From the NCBI GenBank assembly GCA_002441465.1, contig DJWE01000020.1, forward strand, positions 3,072-30,569: a DNA stretch of 27,498 nucleotides. Direction: 5' to 3'. The notes beneath the pieces are model-generated. The model saw nothing but the letters and a program-made list of their open reading frames with translations. It ran no database searches and was not told the origin of the DNA. How positions within the stretch are numbered: the first letter of the stretch is position 1; each line of letters begins with the position of its first letter. The DNA comes from Propionibacteriaceae bacterium UBA6238 (GTDB lineage: Bacteria; Actinomycetota; Actinomycetes; Propionibacteriales; Propionibacteriaceae). Below, piece after piece: positions 23,211 through 27,498 of the stretch. Both the position numbers and the translations under genes were made by a program.

Positions 23211-23225
23211 TCCGCTGACGGCGGA
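23211..23225. promoter_or_regulatory. Candidate ClgR/PopR-type operator before the clpP pair
   Basis: TCCGC-TGACG-GCGGA, an inverted repeat with a 5-nt spacer, 56 nt before the first clpP ATG. The core CGCTGACGGCG matches the CGC-YNANR-GCG core that I recall for corynebacterial ClgR; the A/T-preferring flanks do not match. Such a motif is not rare in GC-rich DNA; the context makes it worth testing. Confidence 0.4.
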
Positions 23226-23281
23226 TCTGCTCAGAGCAGCGTGGCGTTCCCGGGACGGCCGGACGCACGCAGGCTGGGCCT

Positions 23282-23899
23282 ATGACTGACGACGAGACCC
23301 GGGTGCTGAACCTGGACCACCGCCTGGCCGAGGCCCTGTTCGACCAACGCACGATCCTGCTCGGCGAGCCGCTGGAGGACTACAACACCAACCGCCTGTG
23401 CAACGCGCTGCTGGTCCTGGCCGCAGCCGACCCGAAGGCGGACATCCGCTTCCTGATCAACTCCCCGGGCGGATCGGTGCCCGGCATGCTGGCGATCCGC
23501 GACTGCATGCGCACGATTCCCAACGACGTAGCCACGATCAACCTGGGCATGGCCTATAGCGCAGGGCAGTTCCTGTTGTCGTCCGGGACGCCGGGCAAGC
23601 GCTACTCGATGCCGCACGCGCGGGTGCTGCTGCACCAGGGCTCGGGCGGTATCGGTGGCAGTGCGATGGACGTCGCGATTCAGGCCGCTGACTTGCGCAA
23701 CACCAGGGACGTGGTGCTGAACTGCATCGCCGAAGACACCGGCCAGCCGGTCGACAAGATCGAGGCCGACTCCCGACGCGATCGATGGTTCACCGCGGCC
23801 GAAGCGCTCGAGTACGGCTTCATCGACCAGATCATCACCACCACCGACGAGGTGCTGGCGACCCGCGTCCGCCCGATCGGATTGGGGCAGCCGTCATGA
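23282..23899 (+). CDS. clpP: ATP-dependent Clp protease proteolytic subunit (first of a pair)
   Basis: 205 residues. ClpP fold with INSPGGSVPGMLAIRDCM, nucleophile Ser93 in GMAYSAGQFLLSSGTPGKR, His118 in MPHARVLLHQG and Asp167 in ADSRRDRWFTAAEALEYGFID: a complete triad at the usual spacing. The stretch around Ser93 (AYSAGQ for the usual AASMGA/AASAAA) is atypical. Part of a two-gene operon; the next ATG overlaps its stop (ATGA). This is probably an additional ClpP pair (ClpP3/P4-like), since tig-clpX neighbours of the main pair are absent. Regulation by the facing PopR/ClgR-like protein is likely. Confidence 0.93.
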   Translation: MTDDETRVLNLDHRLAEALFDQRTILLGEPLEDYNTNRLCNALLVLAAADPKADIRFLINSPGGSVPGMLAIRDCMRTIPNDVATINLGMAYSAGQFLLSSGTPGKRYSMPHARVLLHQGSGGIGGSAMDVAIQAADLRNTRDVVLNCIAEDTGQPVDKIEADSRRDRWFTAAEALEYGFIDQIITTTDEVLATRVRPIGLGQPS

Positions 23900-24489
23900 G
23901 CAGCTACACGATCCCCTACGTCACCACCCGCACCAACGCCGGCGAGCGCACCGTCGACGTGTACAGCCGGTTGTTCGCCGACCGGATCATCTACCTGGGC
24001 ACCGGGATCGACGACGGTGTGGCGAATGCGGTGATCGCCCAGCTGCTGCACTTGGCCAACGACAATCCGGACGTGCCGATCTCGCTGTATCTGAACTCCC
24101 CGGGTGGTTCGATCCCGGCGACCCTGGCGATCTACGACGCGATGCAGTTCGTCCGTCCGGCGGTCGAGACCACTTGCGTGGGTCAGGTGGTGGCGTCCGC
24201 GGTCGTCCTGCTGGCCGGGGGAGCGTCCGGCGCGCGTCAGATCCTGCCGCACGGACGGGTTGTCGTGCACGCCCCGGCCGCAGAAGGGGGACGCGGCGCG
24301 GTGCCCGATCTGATCGTGGAGGCCGAGGAGGTGGCCCGGATCCGCTCACTGCAGGAGGAGCTGCTCGGCCGCCACACCGGACGGACGCCGGCCCAGGTGC
24401 GTGCCGACACCGAGCGCGAGCTGATCCTGACCGCCGAGCAGGCCGTCGAGTACGGCGTGGTCGACCGGGTGCTGTTTCCGTCCGAGTGA
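23896..24489 (+). CDS. clpP: ClpP-family subunit with altered catalytic residues (second of a pair)
   Basis: 197 residues from ATG 23896. Clear ClpP: GERTVDVYSRLFADRIIYLG, LYLNSPGGSIPATLAIYDAM, HGRVVVHAP and EQAVEYGVVDRVLFP. But the nucleophile region reads CVGQVVASAVVLLAGG: counted from the conserved CVG and LL, the normal Ser position is Ala100 and a serine occurs one residue later (Ser101). The catalytic acid (last D of DTERD) is Glu175 in DTERELIL. His125 is kept. It may be inactive, or use a shifted serine and Glu. Likely forms mixed rings with the first subunit, as ClpP1/ClpP2 pairs do. Stop is 5 nt from the convergent regulator's stop. Confidence 0.9.
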   Translation: MSSYTIPYVTTRTNAGERTVDVYSRLFADRIIYLGTGIDDGVANAVIAQLLHLANDNPDVPISLYLNSPGGSIPATLAIYDAMQFVRPAVETTCVGQVVASAVVLLAGGASGARQILPHGRVVVHAPAAEGGRGAVPDLIVEAEEVARIRSLQEELLGRHTGRTPAQVRADTERELILTAEQAVEYGVVDRVLFPSE

Positions 24490-24494
24490 TCGGG

Positions 24495-24920
24495 TCAGGC
24501 GGCGAGGCAGACCGGCGAGTTGAACCCGGGGACGCGGCGCTGCTGGAGTGCGGGCCGCGAGGTGACGTCGGAAACCCTCAGCCGGCGTGCGGCCCGCAAG
24601 GTGATGTCCGAGACGCTCAGCCGGAGTGCTCCGGCCACGGCCGCCAGCACCTCCGAGGATGGCTCCTTGCGTCCGCGTTCGATCTCGGAGAGGTACTGGG
24701 CCGACACTCCGGCTCGGCCGGCGACGTCCACCAGGCGCTCGTTGCGGTCCAGACGCTCCTCCCGCAACTGCTCGCCGACGGCTTCGCGCCACAACAGTTC
24801 CGGACCAACCTGGGGACGGTTCCTAACTCGGTCCAGCCGCCTGGCGTGGACCGAGTTAGGAACCGTCCCCAGGTCGGTCGGTGCGGCGTCATCGCGCCGG
24901 AACGAAAGCACTTCTCCCAC
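24495..24920 (-). CDS. XRE-family regulator, PopR/ClgR-like, carrying an in-frame palindromic insertion
   Basis: 141 residues from GTG 24920. The DNA-binding core LWREAVGEQLREERLDRNER then LVDVAGRAGVSAQYLSEIERG and RKEPSSEVLAAVAGALRLSV matches the single-HTH ClgR/PopR group of activators of clpP genes. The C-terminus is SPVCLAA; a terminal Ala-Ala is the Clp degron of Streptomyces PopR and ClgR. It faces the clpP pair, 5 nt between stops. Residues 16-38 (DLGTVPNSVHARRLDRVRNR and PQV) are encoded by palindrome copy 3; removing them joins MGEVLSFRRDDAAPT to PELLWREAVGE, the spacing expected for the family. TAGCGT lies 6 nt before the GTG, so the mRNA may be leaderless. Confidence 0.8.
   Translation of the reverse strand: MGEVLSFRRDDAAPTDLGTVPNSVHARRLDRVRNRPQVGPELLWREAVGEQLREERLDRNERLVDVAGRAGVSAQYLSEIERGRKEPSSEVLAAVAGALRLSVSDITLRAARRLRVSDVTSRPALQQRRVPGFNSPVCLAA
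24809..24873. repeat. Long palindromic element, copy 3 (27-bp perfect arms), inside a gene
   Basis: Left arm 24809-24835, right arm 24847-24873, 11-nt loop; GGGGACGGTTCC, centre TAACT, CGGTCCA. An outer GACC (24803-24806) and GGTC (24876-24879) extend the stem past a 2-nt mismatch, as in copy 1. It lies wholly within the regulator's coding sequence and keeps the frame open. It and copy 2 flank the clpP pair. Confidence 0.9.
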
Positions 24921-24926
24921 GCGGCA

Positions 24927-24932
24927 ACGCTA
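24927..24932 (-). promoter_or_regulatory. -10 hexamer of the PopR/ClgR-like gene (leaderless arrangement)
   Basis: TAGCGT on the minus strand, 6 nt before GTG 24920. No -35 or ribosome site seen. Confidence 0.35.
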
Positions 24933-25004
24933 ACCGCGCCGCCGCGCGTCCACTACCGCCGGGAGTGACGCTCTCAGCGAACGCCGCAGGGCGAAACGGT
25001 CTCC

Positions 25005-25010
25005 TAGACT
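25005..25010 (+). promoter_or_regulatory. -10 hexamer of gntK (leaderless arrangement)
   Basis: TAGACT, 7 nt, GTG 25018. No Shine-Dalgarno precedes the start. No good -35 box is visible. Confidence 0.4.
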
Positions 25011-25017
25011 CACGTAG

Positions 25018-25551
25018 GTGGAATCAGGAAGCGGGGACGGGCCCCCCACGCACGTCGTGGTGATGGGAGTGGCGGGCACAGGCAAGTCCACCGTCGCCAC
25101 GGTCCTCGCTGAGCGACTCGGCTGGACTTTCGCCGAGGGCGACGACTTCCATTCCGAAGCCAACGTCACGAAGATGAGCGCCGGCGTCCCGCTGACCGAC
25201 GCGGACCGGTGGCCCTGGCTGGACGCGATCGTGGCCTGGACCGCCGAACAGGACCAGGCCGGACGGGACACCGTCGTCACCTGCTCGGCGCTGCGGAGGA
25301 TCTATCGCGACCGGCTTCGCACCGCGCCAGGGATGACGGTCTTCGTCCATCTCACCGGCGATCCCGAACTGTTGTCGCAGCGGATGCAGGCTCGCCAGCG
25401 CCACTTCATGCCAGCGTCGCTGTTGTCGTCCCAGCTGGCCACCCTCGAGCCGCTGCAACCCGACGAACCGGGCATGGTCGTCGACGTCGGTGCTGCCGTC
25501 GAGGATGTGGTCGCGCGGGCGATCCAAGCACTCGAACCGAATCCCCACTGA
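25018..25551 (+). CDS. gntK: Gluconokinase
   Basis: 177 residues. Phosphorylates gluconate to 6-phosphogluconate. P-loop MGVAGTGKSTVATVLAERLG, the gluconate-site block EGDDFHSEANVTKMSAGVPL followed by TDADRWPWL (HSEAN replaces the more usual HPxxN), CSALRRIYRDRLR, and RQRHFMPASLLSSQLATLEPL with the final DVG. Diverges from the PopR/ClgR-like gene. It is followed after 10 nt by gnd, so the two enzymes feed gluconate straight into the pentose phosphate pathway. GTG 25018 has a TAGACT -10 7 nt upstream. Confidence 0.94.
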   Translation: MESGSGDGPPTHVVVMGVAGTGKSTVATVLAERLGWTFAEGDDFHSEANVTKMSAGVPLTDADRWPWLDAIVAWTAEQDQAGRDTVVTCSALRRIYRDRLRTAPGMTVFVHLTGDPELLSQRMQARQRHFMPASLLSSQLATLEPLQPDEPGMVVDVGAAVEDVVARAIQALEPNPH

Positions 25552-25561
25552 GGAGCACACC

Positions 25562-27013
25562 ATGAGCAATCCGGACACCGCTGCCACCGCCGATATCGGG
25601 GTGGTCGGCCTCGCCGTGATGGGCAGCAACCTGGCCCGCAACTTCGCCCACCACGGGCACACGGTCGCCCTGTACAACCGCACGGCCTCCCGGACACACG
25701 ACCTGGTCGCCCAGCACGGCGGTGAGGGAAGCTTCGTCCCGTCCGACGACCTCGCCGGGTTCGTCGCCAGCCTGAAGCGGCCGCGGCGGATGATCCTGAT
25801 GGTGAAAGCAGGGGACGCCACGGACGCCACGATCGACTCCCTCGTGCCGTACCTCGAGCCGGGCGACATCATCGTGGACGGCGGCAACTCCCACTTCCCC
25901 GACACGATCCGCCGTGAAGCCGCGTTGAAGGCCAAGGGCCTGCTGTTCGTCGGTGCCGGGATCTCCGGCGGCGAGGAGGGTGCGCTGAACGGTCCGGCGA
26001 TCATGCCGGGCGGGCCGGCGGAGTCGTACGCGAGCCTCGGCCCGCTGCTGGAGTCGATCTCCGCGCACGTGGACGGCGTCCCGTGCTGCACGCACGTCGG
26101 CCCGGACGGCGCCGGCCACTTCGTGAAGATGGTGCACAACGGCATCGAGTACGCCGACATGCAGTTGATCGGCGAGGCCTACACCCTGCTCCGGCAGGGG
26201 TTGGGGGCGTCCCCGGCGGAGCTCGGCGACATCTTCGCCGAGTGGAACACCGGTGACCTGGAGTCGTTCCTGATCGAGATCACCGCCGAGGTGCTGCGCC
26301 ACATCGACGCCGAGACCGGCGCGCCGTTCATCGACGTCGTGGTCGACCAGGCCGGCCAGAAGGGCACCGGACGCTGGACGGTGCAGAGCGCGCTCGACCT
26401 CGGCGTCCCGGTGACCGGGATCGCGGAGGCGACCTTCGCCAGGGCACTGTCCAGCTCGTTGCCACAGCGGGAGGCCGCCCGCACGACGCTGCCCGCGCAC
26501 GCCGAGCCGCTCGCGGTGGACGACCGGGCGCAGTTCATCGAGGACGTGCGGCGCGCGCTGTACGCGTCCAAGGTGGTCGCGTATTCGCAGGGCTTCGACC
26601 AGATCGCGGCAGCCAGCGCCGAGTACGGCTGGAATGTCGACCGCGGCGCGATGGCCCGGATCTGGCGGGGCGGGTGCATCATCCGGGCCCGGTTCCTGAA
26701 CCGGATCACCGAAGCCTACGAGCGAGAGCCGGGTCTGGCGTTGCTGATCGCCGACCCGTACTTCGCGAAGGCGGTCTCCGACGGCTTGGCCGCGTGGCGG
26801 CGCGTGGTCGCCCAGGCTGCACTCGGCGGCGTGCCGGTGCCGGCGTTCGCGTCCAGCCTCGCCTATTACGACGGCTTGCGTGCCGAGCGGAGCTCCGCGG
26901 CCCTGATCCAGGGGCAGCGCGACCTGTTTGGCGCCCACACCTACGGACGGGTCGACAAGCCGGGCACCTTCCACACGCTGTGGTCCGGCGATCGCTCGGA
27001 GGTCGAGGCCTGA
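25562..27013 (+). CDS. gnd: 6-phosphogluconate dehydrogenase, NADP-dependent, decarboxylating
   Basis: 483 residues, the long dimeric form. Converts 6-phosphogluconate to ribulose 5-phosphate and CO2. NADP site IGVVGLAVMGSNLARNFAHH with YNRTASR after the second strand, ISGGEEGALNGPAIMPGG, the catalytic VKMVHNGIEYADMQLIGEAY (Lys and Asn), DQAGQKGTGRWT, and the C-terminal tail with GTFHTLWSGDRSEVEA. Start ATG 25562 has GAGGAG 7 nt upstream; the frame is open earlier inside gntK but lacks a better start. In many actinomycetes gnd sits between dnaN and recF; here it lies after the clpP module. Confidence 0.97.
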   Translation: MSNPDTAATADIGVVGLAVMGSNLARNFAHHGHTVALYNRTASRTHDLVAQHGGEGSFVPSDDLAGFVASLKRPRRMILMVKAGDATDATIDSLVPYLEPGDIIVDGGNSHFPDTIRREAALKAKGLLFVGAGISGGEEGALNGPAIMPGGPAESYASLGPLLESISAHVDGVPCCTHVGPDGAGHFVKMVHNGIEYADMQLIGEAYTLLRQGLGASPAELGDIFAEWNTGDLESFLIEITAEVLRHIDAETGAPFIDVVVDQAGQKGTGRWTVQSALDLGVPVTGIAEATFARALSSSLPQREAARTTLPAHAEPLAVDDRAQFIEDVRRALYASKVVAYSQGFDQIAAASAEYGWNVDRGAMARIWRGGCIIRARFLNRITEAYEREPGLALLIADPYFAKAVSDGLAAWRRVVAQAALGGVPVPAFASSLAYYDGLRAERSSAALIQGQRDLFGAHTYGRVDKPGTFHTLWSGDRSEVEA

Positions 27014-27277
27014 GCTCGCGGCTCGGCGCCCGGACCGGGGGCGGAACGGCGTCCTGAATCGCCGGGAGCCGCGCTGCGGGCATCGTGACGAGTCGATCGT
27101 GCGGATCCGTCCGTCCACTCGATCCGGATGCCGACAAACCGCCCATCTGGCCGTTTGGGGCCCCTATCGGCATATCGGACCATGGACGAGCCCCTCAGAG
27201 GCGCTCGGAAACGCCAATTCAGGCCGCTGAGGACCACATGGTGGGCTCGGCAGCCCTGAAATTCTGGGTGGATCGGC

Positions 27278-27283
27278 TAGACT
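27278..27283 (+). promoter_or_regulatory. -10 hexamer of gyrB
   Basis: TAGACT; transcription would begin near 27290, giving a leader of about 65 nt. The region 17 nt upstream (CCTGAA) is a weak -35. Confidence 0.4.
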
Positions 27284-27303
27284 AGGCACGTTCTGGAGCG
27301 TGT

Positions 27304-27335
27304 CGCCACTGACCCGGGGGTGGGTGGCGCTTTCT
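27304..27335 (+). terminator. Terminator-like hairpin in the gyrB leader
   Basis: CGCCAC (27304-27309) pairs with GTGGCG (27324-27329), with ACCC/GGGT able to pair inside, followed by CTTTCTT. It lies between the predicted start and the gyrB ribosome site, so it may act as an attenuator or leader structure. Confidence 0.35.
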
Positions 27336-27355
27336 TACGTCCGAAAGGTTCCGCG

Positions 27356-27498
27356 TTGACTGACGAGTCCAGCCCCGCTGTGTCCGCAGCACAGGCCGCG
27401 CACGTCGCCGAAGGCAATTACGACGCCTCGGCGATCACCGTACTGGAGGGCCTGGAGGCGGTCCGCAAGCGTCCGGGCATGTACATCGGCTCGACCGG
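27356..27498 (+). CDS. gyrB: DNA gyrase subunit B, partial (N-terminus)
   Basis: 47 full codons before the window ends. TTG start with GAAAGG 7 nt upstream. After a short polar head, YDASAITVLEGLEAVRKRPG and MYIGST are the first residues of the GHKL ATPase domain of GyrB. No in-frame ATG or GTG with a ribosome site fits better. Gyrase introduces negative supercoils; gyrB follows recF and the DUF721 gene in most actinomycetes, but here the clpP module and gntK-gnd lie in between. Confidence 0.95.
   Translation, partial: MTDESSPAVSAAQAAHVAEGNYDASAITVLEGLEAVRKRPGMYIGST

Larger units (their letters stand above)
27014..27355. promoter_or_regulatory. gnd-gyrB intergenic region
   Basis: 342 nt. 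CGCGGCTC (27017-27024) and GAGCCGCG (27066-27073) enclose a smaller GC stem, a possible end for gnd. TATCGG-CA-TATCGG is a short direct repeat near 27165-27178. CCTCAG (27193-27198) pairs with CTGAGG (27227-27232) around an inner GGCG/CGCC. TAGACT (27278-27283) is the likely gyrB -10, with a poor -35. No gene or RNA gene recognised. Confidence 0.5.

Noticed and set aside
26941..27285. Small ORFs in the gnd-gyrB gap, and a possible tRNA suggested by SSMVRYADR-like translation
   Set aside because: No cloverleaf, T-loop GGTTCGA or acceptor stem is found on either strand; the ORFs lack ribosome sites.
1..27498. CRISPR array, prophage, integrase or complete insertion sequence
   Set aside because: No regularly spaced repeats, no transposase or integrase frame and no tRNA-type attachment site were seen anywhere in the window.

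Overview
The window is GC-rich chromosomal DNA around the replication origin of an actinomycete. The order rpmH-rnpA-yidD-yidC-jag-rsmG-parA-parB leftwards and dnaA-dnaN-recF-dciA-type gene-gyrB rightwards, the TTGTCCACA-type DnaA boxes, the parS sites and a SigR-like promoter before trxBA all point to Actinomycetota. A Propionibacteriales-like lineage is my guess, not something the sequence proves.

Layout. 1-1146: a divergent AraC-type regulator (cut by the window edge) and a VOC/glyoxalase-fold protein. 1163-2638: a palindromic element, then the thioredoxin system trxB-trxA behind a textbook GGGAAT-N18-GTT promoter. 2756-8457: a polysaccharide pyruvyl transferase-like protein, a GNAT acetyltransferase, a PLP aminotransferase, a D-Ala-D-Ala ligase-family enzyme, SURF1 and a DUF3817 membrane protein. 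8810-12268 (minus strand): an export cassette of lipoprotein, membrane-fusion protein, ATPase and permease, whose first ORF carries what looks like the decapitated N-terminus of an ECF sigma factor. 12450-18002 (minus strand): GNAT, parB, parA, rsmG, jag, yidC, yidD, rnpA, rpmH, mostly joined by 4-nt stop/start overlaps. 18325-23117: dnaA, the probable oriC (19.8-20.05 kb), dnaN, recF and a DUF721/DciA-type gene. 23282-24920: two overlapping clpP genes facing a PopR/ClgR-like regulator that ends in Leu-Ala-Ala. 25018-27013: gluconokinase and 6-phosphogluconate dehydrogenase. 27356-end: the first 47 codons of gyrB. Core genes on both sides of oriC read away from it, with the forks.

Two themes go beyond routine annotation. 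First, a family of long palindromes with GGGGACGGTTCC arms occurs three times, plus one diverged relative; paired arms differ between copies in a compensatory way. One copy lies just upstream of the trxBA stress promoter, one just upstream of the clpP pair, and one is inserted in frame inside the coding sequence of the adjacent regulator. Second, the clpP pair and regulator look like a feedback circuit (activator with a Clp-type C-terminal degron, ClgR-like operator before clpP) in which the second ClpP has lost the standard catalytic Ser position and the catalytic Asp. Several non-core genes also show a TANNNT hexamer 6-7 nt before their start codon, suggesting leaderless transcripts.
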